Below are positions 23,463 through 32,319 of a stretch of 64,000 nucleotides of DNA, in pieces. The notes below the pieces were generated by a model. That model was not told the DNA's origin and ran no database searches. It saw nothing but the letters and a program-made list of their open reading frames with translations. The DNA comes from Aphodosoma sp045126975 (GTDB taxonomy: Bacteria > Bacteroidota > Bacteroidia > Bacteroidales > Paludibacteraceae). The position numbers and the translations under genes were made by a program. The first letter of the stretch is position 1, and every line of letters begins with the position of its first letter. The stretch lies in NCBI GenBank assembly GCA_045126975.1, contig JBGVPL010000015.1, positions 1 to 64,000 on the forward strand, in the 5' to 3' direction.

Positions 23463-25433
23463 TTAAGCTTTATAGTTACGAGTTTGACGTACTACGAATT
23501 CATAATCGAGAGGTTCTTTATACATCTTAGGTTCTTTGCCTTCGCCTTGGAATTCCCAGCAAGAAACGTAAGAGAATTTATCGTCTTGACGAAGTGCTTC
23601 ACCCTCTGGAGTTTGATATTCTTCACGGAAGTGACCACCACAAGACTCTTCGCGGTTGAGAGCATCGCGAGCCATGAGTTCGCCAATTTCGATAAAGTCA
23701 GCAAGACGGAGAGCTTTTTCGAGTTCTACGTTGAAATCGTTTTTGCTACCTGGAATGAATACATCAGACCAGAATACTTTACGAATTTCTTGGATACGTT
23801 CGAGACCTTTTTTCAAGCCTTCAGCTGTACGACCCATACCTACAAAATCCCACATAACGAGACCGAGTTCGCGGTGGATGCTATCAACTGAACGTTTACC
23901 TTGAATCTTCATCAAGCGGTCAATTTTTTCGTTGATTGCTTTTTCTGCTTCAGCAAATTCAGGAGCTTCTGTTGAGAAGCGTGGAACTTGAATTTGGTCA
24001 GAAAGATAATTTTGAATTGTATAAGGCAATACGAAATAACCGTCAGCCAAACCTTGCATCAAAGCAGAAGCACCAAGACGGTTAGCACCGTGGTCAGAGA
24101 AGTTAGCTTCACCGATAGCAAAGAGACCAGGGATAGATGTTTGCAATTCATAGTCAACCCAAATACCACCCATTGTATAGTGGATAGCAGGGAAAATCAT
24201 CATTGGAGTTTCGTATGGATTATCATCAACGATTTTTTCGTACATTTGGAAGAGGTTACCATAGCGAGCTTCAACTGCGTCACGACCAAGACGTTCGATA
24301 GCATATTTGAAGTCGAGATATACAGCAAGACCTGTAGCGTTAACACCGAAACCAGCGTCGCAACGTTCTTTAGCTGCACGTGAAGCTACATCACGAGGTA
24401 CGAGGTTACCGAATGCAGGGTAACGGCGTTCCAAGTAGAAGTCGCGATCTTCGTCAGGAATTTCAGTTGGTTTCTTTTTGCCAGCGCGGATAGCTTCAGC
24501 ATCTTCTTTCTTTTTAGGAACCCAGATACGACCGTCGTTACGGAGTGATTCTGACATCAAAGTAAGCTTTGATTGTTTGTCACCGTGAACAGGGATACAA
24601 GTTGGGTGGATTTGAGCGAAGCAAGGGTTAGCAAACCAAGCACCTTTTTTGTAGCATTGGAGAGCAGCTGAACCGTTAGATGCCATCGCGTTAGTAGAAA
24701 GGAAGAATGCATTACCATAACCACCAGTACCGATAACTACAGCATGAGCAGCAAAGCGTTCAACTGCACCAGTTACGAGGTTACGAGCAATGATACCACG
24801 AGCACGACCGTCGATGATAACAACGTCGAGCATTTCGTAGCGAGTATAAAGTTTTACAGAACCTTTTTGTACTTGACGGCTGAGAGCTGAGTAAGCACCA
24901 AGAAGGAGTTGTTGACCTGTTTGACCTTTAGCATAGAAAGTACGAGATACTTGAGCACCACCGAAAGAACGGTTGTCAAGCAAACCGCCGTATTCGCGAG
25001 CGAAAGGAACACCTTGAGCTACACATTGGTCGATAATAGCATTTGATACTTCAGCAAGACGATAAACGTTAGCTTCGCGAGCACGGTAGTCACCACCTTT
25101 GATAGTATCGTAGAAAAGACGATAAACTGAGTCACCATCATTTTGATAGTTTTTAGCAGCATTGATACCTCCTTGTGCAGCGATAGAGTGAGCACGACGT
25201 GGAGAGTCTTGGATACAGAAGTTGAGAACGTTGAATCCCATTTCGCCAAGAGAAGCTGCAGCAGAAGCACCAGCAAGACCAGTACCAACTACGATAACAT
25301 CAAGACGACGTTTGTTGGCTGGGTTCACCAATTTTTGGTGAGCTTTATAGTTAGTCCATTTTTCAGCTAATGGACCTTCTGGAATCTTAGCAGTGATGAT
25401 ATCACCTTTAAGCAATTCTTCGATTTTAGCCAT
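23463..25433 (-). CDS. frdA: Fumarate reductase/succinate dehydrogenase flavoprotein subunit
   Basis: This 656-residue catalytic subunit has the FAD-binding GTGLAGASAA (51-60). The SIAAQGG segment holds the histidine for covalent flavin attachment (RRAHSIAAQGG). HYTMGGIWVDY marks the dicarboxylate site, and DHGANRLGASA closes the FAD site. It interconverts fumarate and succinate on the cytoplasmic side of the membrane. The length is typical of the Bacteroidetes/epsilon-proteobacterial class that pairs with a single di-haem cytochrome b subunit. The spacer to frdC contains a heptamer array. Confidence 0.94.
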   Translation of the reverse strand: MAKIEELLKGDIITAKIPEGPLAEKWTNYKAHQKLVNPANKRRLDVIVVGTGLAGASAAASLGEMGFNVLNFCIQDSPRRAHSIAAQGGINAAKNYQNDGDSVYRLFYDTIKGGDYRAREANVYRLAEVSNAIIDQCVAQGVPFAREYGGLLDNRSFGGAQVSRTFYAKGQTGQQLLLGAYSALSRQVQKGSVKLYTRYEMLDVVIIDGRARGIIARNLVTGAVERFAAHAVVIGTGGYGNAFFLSTNAMASNGSAALQCYKKGAWFANPCFAQIHPTCIPVHGDKQSKLTLMSESLRNDGRIWVPKKKEDAEAIRAGKKKPTEIPDEDRDFYLERRYPAFGNLVPRDVASRAAKERCDAGFGVNATGLAVYLDFKYAIERLGRDAVEARYGNLFQMYEKIVDDNPYETPMMIFPAIHYTMGGIWVDYELQTSIPGLFAIGEANFSDHGANRLGASALMQGLADGYFVLPYTIQNYLSDQIQVPRFSTEAPEFAEAEKAINEKIDRLMKIQGKRSVDSIHRELGLVMWDFVGMGRTAEGLKKGLERIQEIRKVFWSDVFIPGSKNDFNVELEKALRLADFIEIGELMARDALNREESCGGHFREEYQTPEGEALRQDDKFSYVSCWEFQGEGKEPKMYKEPLDYEFVVRQTRNYKA

Positions 25434-25446
25434 AATTTTTTCTTAA

Positions 25447-25474
25447 TGAGGAATGAGGAGTTAGGAATGAGGCA
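25447..25474. repeat. Heptamer array in the frdC-frdA spacer
   Basis: Four tandem 7-nt units (TGAGGAA, TGAGGAG, TTAGGAA, TGAGGCA) lie 13 nt upstream of frdA. A second short pair (CCCTATA, CCCTCTC) follows near 25490. Confidence 0.8.
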
Positions 25475-25549
25475 TCAAATCCACTACCCTATACCCTCTC
25501 ATCATATTTTATTACTATTTTTTATTTTATCAAAAAAATGATTGCAATA

Positions 25550-26365
25550 TTATTCTACAACTACTGCAACTGAATCAATCACTGCTTGTACAGTGTCAGC
25601 AACAACAGGAGCTACAGTTTCAACACATGTGTGAGCGTGAGCAGCACAACATTCAGCAGTACAGCAAAAACTTGCAGCAAAATAGAACACTACTACTGCA
25701 GCAAACATAACAACTACGAGAGTAGCAACGATGTTAGAGATGCATTTTACGCGTGGCATCCAAGTGTTGTTGTTCCAACCCATTGTGTGAAGGGCTGACC
25801 AAACACCGTGAGTCAAGTGGAACCAAAGACCGCCCAACCATACAAGGTAAAGAACTACGTAGATAGGGTTAGCGAATGTGTCTTTAATGATAAGCACACC
25901 GTTAGTAGCATTTGCAAGTGCTGTTTCACAAACGTGAGCGCCGAGCATGTGTTGCAATTCAACTAATTGCATTTTAGCCCAGAAGTTGCAAAGGTGAAGA
26001 CCAATACCGAGAACAATTACGATACCGAGAGCAAGCATGTTTTTAGAAGCCCACTCAACATCTTTTTGACGGTCTGTTACTTCGTAACGTTCTTTACCAC
26101 GAGCACGATAGTTTTGCAATGTGATAATGAAAGCATACACGATGTGTACAACTACAAGGAATGCCAAACCTACTGTAGCGATAAGAGCATACCAGTTTGC
26201 ACCCAAGAATTTACAGATAGCGTTGTAGTACTCTACGCCGAACATTGCATCTGTAATAGAGAAAATGTTCATTGTAGCGTGGAACAAGAGGAACAACACA
26301 AGGGCTGCGCCTGTAACGCTCATTACAACTTTTCTTCCGATAGAAGAACTTGATAACCAAGTCAT
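25550..26365 (-). CDS. frdC: Fumarate reductase/succinate dehydrogenase cytochrome b subunit with Cys/His-rich tail
   Basis: This 271-residue membrane anchor has five hydrophobic helices (about 14-34, 55-80, 108-128, 165-185 and 205-228) and histidines in or near the helices (FHATMNIF, GLHLCNF, WFHLTHGVW) that can ligate haem b. It passes electrons from menaquinol to FrdB. The C-terminus is unusual: after the last helix comes a tail with CCTAECCAAHAHTC (about 235-248) and then a Val/Ala-rich hydrophobic stretch to the end. I do not know this tail from the family. It is the first gene of the operon, about 70 nt from a perfect promoter. Confidence 0.9.
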   Translation of the reverse strand: MTWLSSSSIGRKVVMSVTGAALVLFLLFHATMNIFSITDAMFGVEYYNAICKFLGANWYALIATVGLAFLVVVHIVYAFIITLQNYRARGKERYEVTDRQKDVEWASKNMLALGIVIVLGIGLHLCNFWAKMQLVELQHMLGAHVCETALANATNGVLIIKDTFANPIYVVLYLVWLGGLWFHLTHGVWSALHTMGWNNNTWMPRVKCISNIVATLVVVMFAAVVVFYFAASFCCTAECCAAHAHTCVETVAPVVADTVQAVIDSVAVVVE

Positions 26366-26434
26366 AGAATTTAAAGTTTTTAAGGTTAGTAAATATTAAT
26401 TAATTATAAAAATGTGGCATAGACATAATTTGCG

Positions 26435-26466
26435 CAAAGATAACTATTATTTTGCATTTGGACAAA
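26435..26466 (-). promoter_or_regulatory. Promoter of frdCAB
   Basis: On the minus strand TTTG (26466-26463), a 20-nt spacer and TATCTTTG (26442-26435) match the Bacteroidetes consensus exactly. The leader is about 65 nt. Confidence 0.8.
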
Positions 26467-26582
26467 TGATTTATGAAAATAATTTTACAAATTTTAATTT
26501 TACAAAAATCACACTGATTACCAATATATTAAGTTTTCATAAAAAAACAACAAAAAAATTTCGTAAATCCAATAAAATAAGT

Positions 26583-26590
26583 TAACTTTG
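26583..26590 (+). promoter_or_regulatory. Promoter of the wza/wzc-like pair
   Basis: TAACTTTG is a full -7 match, with TTTC (26559-26562) 20 nt upstream as an imperfect -33 element. It lies 68 nt before the start codon, in the region shared with the divergent frd promoter. Confidence 0.6.
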
Positions 26591-26658
26591 TAAACGTTTT
26601 ATATTGGATAGTTATTGCATATCCACGCATAATATACTGAAATATTAAATATTTATAT

Positions 26659-27465
26659 ATGAAAAGGTTAACTATAAAATCACTGATTTTATCTGCCATT
26701 ATTATTTTACTTACATCTTGTTCAATGGCAAAAAAAATCCCTTATTTTAAAGATTTGGAATCTTCAAATGAAGAGATACCTGTTGTACAAAATGAACCTC
26801 GAATTCACAACGATGATATGTTGTCAATTGTAATTTCGGCAATAGATCCTCTTACAGTAGCACCATTCAACCTACCTATTATATCTTATAGTTCACCTGG
26901 CGAAGAAAAATTAAGTACAACTCCAACAATGCAACCATACGTTGTTGACGTAAATGGTGATATCAACTTCCCTATAATTGGTAAAATCAAAATTGGTGGA
27001 TTAAAAAAATCTGAAGCTGCAGCATTAATCAAAGAAAAGTTGCAACCATATCTTAAAGATCCAATTGTCACTATACAATTCTTGAATTATAAAATTACAA
27101 TACTAGGCGAAGTTCAAAGACCTGGCACTTATACTATTTCAAACGAACACACATCTATATTGCAAGCTTTAGGTATAGCTGGGGATTTGACAATATATGG
27201 TCGTCGAGACAATGTGTTATTAATACGCGAAATGGAAGGAGGAAAAAAAGAATACATTCGAATAGATCTCAATAAAACTGATATTTTATCTTCACCTTTC
27301 TATTATCTACAACAAAATGATGTTATTTATGTAGAACCAAATAAGACAAGAATAAACAATGTTGTTAGTTCATCAGCTTCAACAAATGCAGCTATCTACT
27401 TAAGTACAATATCTTCTCTTGCTTCTGTAACAACAACCATTGTTGCTATTCTAAATATGAAATAA
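26659..27465 (+). CDS. Wza-like polysaccharide export lipoprotein
   Basis: This 268-residue outer-membrane/periplasmic protein has a lipoprotein signal (ILLTSCS, with the lipobox Cys near residue 21). The poly-export domain starts at HNDDMLSIVIS (about 51), and two SLBB-like beta-grasp segments follow (INFPIIGKIKIGG and KITILGEVQRPGTY). A hydrophobic C-terminal stretch may span the outer membrane. It should form the export channel for a capsular or exopolysaccharide together with the following Wzc-like protein. No glycosyltransferase or flippase gene follows the pair. Confidence 0.88.
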   Translation: MKRLTIKSLILSAIIILLTSCSMAKKIPYFKDLESSNEEIPVVQNEPRIHNDDMLSIVISAIDPLTVAPFNLPIISYSSPGEEKLSTTPTMQPYVVDVNGDINFPIIGKIKIGGLKKSEAAALIKEKLQPYLKDPIVTIQFLNYKITILGEVQRPGTYTISNEHTSILQALGIAGDLTIYGRRDNVLLIREMEGGKKEYIRIDLNKTDILSSPFYYLQQNDVIYVEPNKTRINNVVSSSASTNAAIYLSTISSLASVTTTIVAILNMK

Positions 27466-27496
27466 TAATTTTCAACAATACAATAAAACCCGAATT

Positions 27497-29746
27497 ATGA
27501 CAAATTCAAATAAACACAATACACCTAATGCTACAATAGAAGAAATTGATCTAAAAGAAATAATCATAAAAATTCTGAAAAAATGGTATATTTTTGTCAT
27601 TTTTGGATTTTTCTTTATTGCTTTTGCTATATACCATGTATTCTCTACTCCATCTCAATACAAAACCACTGGTACTGTATTAATTCGAGCAGAACAAGGC
27701 ATGAGTGCTTTAGGTATTGATGCTTCTTTTGCTTCTGACTTTTTAGATATTGGTACTGCTGTTGATGATGAAAAAATAATATTTCAATCAAAAACAATAT
27801 TATCTCAATTAGTAGACGATTTAGATTTACAAACTAGTTCATTCTACCAAAAACGTCTTGGTGGTTACTATGAATTATACGAAAATGAACCTTTAATTGT
27901 AATCTTTCCAGATAACTACAAAAAAAATATCAAAGGTTCGTTAGAAATAATTGTAAAGAAAACCCAACAATCAACTTGGAAAATTAAATTTAAACATAAA
28001 TGGAGATATAAAGTTACCAAATTTAAAACTGAGATAGATGATTTATCCCAACCATTAACAACTCCATGGGGAAACTTTGCCTTCATAGAAGATGTTACTA
28101 AAATTGATCCTGATTATCCTAACTATAAATTAAGATTTATTACTGTATCTAAAAAATCGAGAATTGACGAATACGCACAAAATATATCTATATCTATCTC
28201 TGACAAAAAGGCTAATGCTATTAATATAAGTATAGAAGGTAGTAGTATCGTAAAAAACGAAAAAATAGTAAATAAAATTATCGAATTATATGATGCCAAT
28301 AATTTAACAGATAAAAATAATTCAACTTTAGAAACCTTAAAACTCATAGAAGAAAGAACTAATATAGTTAAGCAAGAGTTAGATATTATTGAATATAAAG
28401 TTGAACAATATCGCACAAAAAATAATTTGGCAGATTTATCAACACAAGCAGAAATCATAATCAACTCCGCAAGTGTATACGAAAAGACCATCACTAATAT
28501 AGAGATGGAGTATAATTTGATTACCTTCATTGAAAATCATATATTAAATTCAGACACTATCAAATTGATTCCTAATACGGATATTAACAATGAAGCTTTA
28601 ACTGAACTTATTACGACATACAATGCTCGTGTTATGGAATATATGCGTTTATCTCGTTCTACAAACGACTATAACCCTTTTGTTTCTCAATTAATGGATA
28701 AAATTTTATTAACTCGAGAAAATATTCTCCAAACAATTGAAAGTACAAAAGAAAGCATTCAAATCCGTAAACAAGATTACATTAAGAGAAATGCAGAAAT
28801 GAATGAGCAACTCACTTCTATACCTACAGTAGAAAGAGAATATATAGAATTAGCTCAAGAACAAAGTATTAAACGGACTATTTATATTTTCTTACTTCAA
28901 AAATACGAAAATGTAAAGACTGCTTTGGCTTCAAACACTAAAACAAGTAAAATTATTGACTATGCTTACACCCCAGAAAGACCTATTTCTCCTCGCAAAT
29001 TAGTATCTCTATTCATTGCTATATTTATGGCTGGGATATGTGGCTTAATTTACATATTCTTAATATCATTCCTAAATACAAAAATATCAGATAAAAATAC
29101 CCTCTCTTCTCTTACCAAAAACCGAATAATAGCTTTTATTCCTTCTGTAGAAGAAAATATCATATCTCAGAATTCTAATAATTTACTAAATCAAGCGTTC
29201 CGTTCTTTACGTACAGACTTAATCTCAACTAACAATAAAATTATTCTTATAACAAATTCAGAAACAGAAAAAAATGATACTAAGATTGCATTAAACACTG
29301 CCCTATCTTTTACTTTCTTAAAGAAAAAAGTTGCTCTTATTGATATTAACCAAAATAATGAATATAGTATTGGATTTGCTAATTATTTGAATAATATAAG
29401 CAAAATAGATGATATAAAACAATATTATAGCGACAATGACTACTTACATATCTACCCTATTGGAGAATCTAATACTAACACTTCAGATTTATTAGCCTCA
29501 GAAGATTTCAATAATTTTATTAAAAATATTCAAAATGAATATGACTATGTAATAATAAATTCTACTCCAATAGAATACGATTCATTCCAAATACTTAATA
29601 AAATTGCTAATATATCTCTATTTGTTTGTACTAAAAACGTAACTAAAAAAGAGAAAATAAAATATTTAGAGACGTTGATAGATAATAACAAAATAAACAA
29701 TATTGCCATTATTATGAATGGATTATCTGAAAAAGAAATATTATAA
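27497..29746 (+). CDS. Wzc-like chain-length determinant with a degenerate tyrosine-kinase domain
   Basis: This 749-residue inner-membrane protein has helices at about 33-52 and 503-525. Between them lies a Wzz domain and a long coiled coil (about 270-470). The C-terminal domain aligns without gaps to bacterial BY-kinases, yet every ATP-binding motif is altered. Walker A reads TNSETEKNDTK, so the canonical GEGK is EKND. Walker A' reads ALIDINQN, losing the second Asp. Walker B reads VIINSTPI, with Asn for Asp. There is no tyrosine-rich tail. It is probably a pseudokinase that keeps its scaffold role in polysaccharide assembly. Confidence 0.85.
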   Translation: MTNSNKHNTPNATIEEIDLKEIIIKILKKWYIFVIFGFFFIAFAIYHVFSTPSQYKTTGTVLIRAEQGMSALGIDASFASDFLDIGTAVDDEKIIFQSKTILSQLVDDLDLQTSSFYQKRLGGYYELYENEPLIVIFPDNYKKNIKGSLEIIVKKTQQSTWKIKFKHKWRYKVTKFKTEIDDLSQPLTTPWGNFAFIEDVTKIDPDYPNYKLRFITVSKKSRIDEYAQNISISISDKKANAINISIEGSSIVKNEKIVNKIIELYDANNLTDKNNSTLETLKLIEERTNIVKQELDIIEYKVEQYRTKNNLADLSTQAEIIINSASVYEKTITNIEMEYNLITFIENHILNSDTIKLIPNTDINNEALTELITTYNARVMEYMRLSRSTNDYNPFVSQLMDKILLTRENILQTIESTKESIQIRKQDYIKRNAEMNEQLTSIPTVEREYIELAQEQSIKRTIYIFLLQKYENVKTALASNTKTSKIIDYAYTPERPISPRKLVSLFIAIFMAGICGLIYIFLISFLNTKISDKNTLSSLTKNRIIAFIPSVEENIISQNSNNLLNQAFRSLRTDLISTNNKIILITNSETEKNDTKIALNTALSFTFLKKKVALIDINQNNEYSIGFANYLNNISKIDDIKQYYSDNDYLHIYPIGESNTNTSDLLASEDFNNFIKNIQNEYDYVIINSTPIEYDSFQILNKIANISLFVCTKNVTKKEKIKYLETLIDNNKINNIAIIMNGLSEKEIL

Positions 29747-29765
29747 TAAATATACATACAAATAA

Positions 29766-29798
29766 AAAAAGAAGGACAAAATTGTCCTTCTTTTTTTA
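29766..29798. terminator. Bidirectional terminator between the wzc-like gene and the antiporter
   Basis: AAAAAAAGAAGGACAA pairs with TTGTCCTTCTTTTTTT around a 3-nt loop. T-runs on both strands serve the two converging genes. Confidence 0.88.
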
Positions 29799-29823
29799 TT
29801 TGTACAATTATTCAATGAAATTA

Positions 29824-31308
29824 CTACTCCATCATCTTACGTACCTCTTTTAGAGCCTCTTCATTGTCAGTAATAATCAATATTGAGTCTCCAACAGCAA
29901 GATGTGTATTTCCACGGGGAATAAAATATTTTTCATTTCGTTTTACCATTGCAACAAGCGTATTGTCAGGAATTGTAATATCCATCAATCGGTCACCCTT
30001 AGTAAGCATTTTTTCAGTTACTTGCATTTCGCTCATTGCAGATTTGATATCGTCAGAAAACTCAACATCAAACTCTCTCAATTTCTCTTTTTTCTTCATT
30101 GGTAAATCGAGTTTGAGCCAACGTGCTACTTGTGGAATCATAGTGCCTTGAAATACAAGCGACAATATTGTAATAAAAAACACAATATTAAACATTGTAT
30201 TAGCATTCTCGACACCAGCTATCAATGGATATGTGGCAAAAATGATTGGCACTGCCCCTCGCAAACCTACAAACGATGTAAATATACGGCCATTAAATGA
30301 AAATGTACGGAATGGCAACATCGTAAACAATACAGATAACGGACGAGAAATGAATATCATAAACAACCCAACTAAAACACCTATACCAGCAACAGGCAAT
30401 AATTCTGATGGATTAACCAACAAACCAAGCGACAAGAACATGATTATTTGGAATAGCCAAGTGAGACCATCAAAAAATTTCATCGAACTGCGCTTGTGAA
30501 CAAAACGACAGTTACCCAAAAACAAACCTCCAATATACACAGCTAAATAGCCATTGCCTCCAATCCAAGTTGTAAAACCGAAAATAAACAACATTACAGA
30601 AATAAGTAGCACAGAATAAAGAGCGTCATTGGTCAAATCAATACGATTAATTATGCGTTGAGACAAGCGACCGAGCAAATAACCGCACACCATACCGAGT
30701 GCAAATTGCTGAACAAAAAGCCAAACTACCTCTAAACCACTTACTTCTGGAGCACTCAATAATTGTAATAAAACAATAGTGAGCATATACGCCATAGGGT
30801 CGTTACTACCCGACTCTAACTCCAACAACGGACGAAGGTTTTCTTTAAGAGCCAAATTTTTAGACCTTAAAATAGAGAATACCGAAGCTGAATCGGTTGA
30901 TGACATTGTTGCTGCCAATAGGAGTGATTCAACAAAAGTAAAGGATACTGCTGTAAACCAACTATTTGTAATCCAGTAAATAAAACTACCTGTAAGCAAA
31001 GCAGTAAGCAATACGCCGACGGTAGCCAATGTTAATCCTGGCAATAAAACAGGCTTAATATCACCGATTTTGGTATCCATACCACCCGAAAATAGTATGA
31101 CATTCAAGGCGATAACACCTATGCTTTGTGCTACTTGAGGCGAATGAAAATCAATCCAACCGAGTCCTTCATTTCCGACAATACATCCTAAGAACAAGAA
31201 CATCAACAATGTAGGCACACCGAAACGGTGTCCTGCCTTGCCAAGTATGATGCTCACAAAGAGCAATATACCTGCTAATAATAAGAAGAATTCAAAAGAT
31301 AATTCCAT
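29824..31308 (-). CDS. CPA1-type cation/proton antiporter with C-terminal RCK_C domain
   Basis: This 494-residue transporter has 12-13 hydrophobic helices in the first 390 residues and the CPA-type STDSASVF motif (about 136-143), which carries the Asp for cation/proton exchange. Its C-terminal soluble domain (about 420-494) is of the TrkA_C/RCK_C type (TIPDNTLVAMVKRNEKYF, then LAVGDSILIIT). This layout fits the NhaP2/CvrA potassium/proton antiporter group. It may be co-transcribed with cobB, which lies 85 nt upstream on the same strand, with a heptamer array in the gap. Confidence 0.85.
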   Translation of the reverse strand: MELSFEFFLLLAGILLFVSIILGKAGHRFGVPTLLMFLFLGCIVGNEGLGWIDFHSPQVAQSIGVIALNVILFSGGMDTKIGDIKPVLLPGLTLATVGVLLTALLTGSFIYWITNSWFTAVSFTFVESLLLAATMSSTDSASVFSILRSKNLALKENLRPLLELESGSNDPMAYMLTIVLLQLLSAPEVSGLEVVWLFVQQFALGMVCGYLLGRLSQRIINRIDLTNDALYSVLLISVMLFIFGFTTWIGGNGYLAVYIGGLFLGNCRFVHKRSSMKFFDGLTWLFQIIMFLSLGLLVNPSELLPVAGIGVLVGLFMIFISRPLSVLFTMLPFRTFSFNGRIFTSFVGLRGAVPIIFATYPLIAGVENANTMFNIVFFITILSLVFQGTMIPQVARWLKLDLPMKKKEKLREFDVEFSDDIKSAMSEMQVTEKMLTKGDRLMDITIPDNTLVAMVKRNEKYFIPRGNTHLAVGDSILIITDNEEALKEVRKMME

Positions 31309-31315
31309 TTTATTA

Positions 31316-31352
31316 ATTCATAATTCATAATGCATAATGCATAATGCATAAT
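31316..31352. repeat. Heptamer array between cobB and the antiporter
   Basis: Five tandem 7-nt units (ATTCATA twice, ATGCATA three times) lie in the spacer 7 nt upstream of the antiporter start. Another CATAATT follows near 31390. Confidence 0.85.
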
Positions 31353-31393
31353 TACTCCATTCGGTTATACCCTTCGGATTATACAATGCATAA

Positions 31394-32095
31394 TTATTTA
31401 TTAATTAATTGTTTAACTAATTCAGGGACACCAATGGCAGCTCGTTTGCCAATATAGGTTATTGGATTGGGTATGTGAGGAGCTTTGAAGGCTGCATTTG
31501 CATCACCTACAGCGGGGTCAACAATATAAATTGGTACATTTGGACGCACATAGTGAACTAACGAGGCTGCGGGATAGACATTCAATGATGTACCTATAAT
31601 TATCAATATATCAGCTTTTTCGGTTATTTCTATGGCACGTTCGAGCATAGGTACAGATTCGCCAAAAAATACTACAAATGGACGCAATAATGAGCCATCG
31701 GGATGGCGATCGTCTAATTTCTGCTCCCAACCCTCGATAGGTACAGTGGCCATTTCGTTGCGTGAACTACGCAATTTGCGTAACTCGCCATGAAGATGCA
31801 CAATATTCTTGCTACCAGCACGTTCATGAAGGTCATCGATATTTTGTGTTATAACACACACTTCTTGCTCTCGCTCCAACTCAGCCAACGCAATATGAGC
31901 CGCATTAGGCTCCTTTTCAAGCAATTCCTTACGGCGAATATTGTAAAATTCGATTACTTTTGCGCGATTTCGCACTAAAGCCTCTGGCGTACAGACTTCT
32001 TCAATACGATAATTTGCCCATAAACCATCCGAATCACGAAAAGTAGCAATGCCACTATCGGCACTAATACCTGCTCCTGTTAATACGACAATCAT
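31394..32095 (-). CDS. cobB: NAD-dependent protein deacylase, Sir2 family without zinc cysteines
   Basis: This 233-residue sirtuin removes acyl groups from lysines and consumes NAD. It has GAGISADSGIATFR (8-21), TQNIDDLHERAG (around 83-94), the catalytic His in LHGEL, and IIIGTSLNVYPAA for NAD binding. The YNIRR segment carries the Tyr-x-x-Arg signature of desuccinylase-type sirtuins. The usual four zinc-binding cysteines after the catalytic His are absent; that loop reads KLRSSRNEMA. Zinc-free sirtuins are known in bacteria. The start has a -7 promoter element 72 nt upstream. Confidence 0.9.
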   Translation of the reverse strand: MIVVLTGAGISADSGIATFRDSDGLWANYRIEEVCTPEALVRNRAKVIEFYNIRRKELLEKEPNAAHIALAELEREQEVCVITQNIDDLHERAGSKNIVHLHGELRKLRSSRNEMATVPIEGWEQKLDDRHPDGSLLRPFVVFFGESVPMLERAIEITEKADILIIIGTSLNVYPAASLVHYVRPNVPIYIVDPAVGDANAAFKAPHIPNPITYIGKRAAIGVPELVKQLINK

Positions 32096-32166
32096 AATTG
32101 AAATTAAAAATGAAGAATGTAGAATTGAAAATTACTTCCACATTCATTGTTACTTTACTTAGATTG

Positions 32167-32174
32167 CAAAGTTA
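32167..32174 (-). promoter_or_regulatory. -7 element of cobB
   Basis: The minus strand reads TAACTTTG. No TTTG lies at the expected -33 distance. The rest of the 225-nt gap between cobB and the Thr-rich secreted protein holds nothing else I recognise. Confidence 0.45.
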
Positions 32175-32319
32175 CAAAAAATATACAAAATAGTTACTAT
32201 TTAATTTTCATAAATAATCATAAAAATAGGGACAACGATTTTCACAAACCACTGCCCCCTTCATAATAAGTGAGATTGACTCTTTTTATTATGTCTATTT
32301 ATAGCAAACTAAAGTTTTT

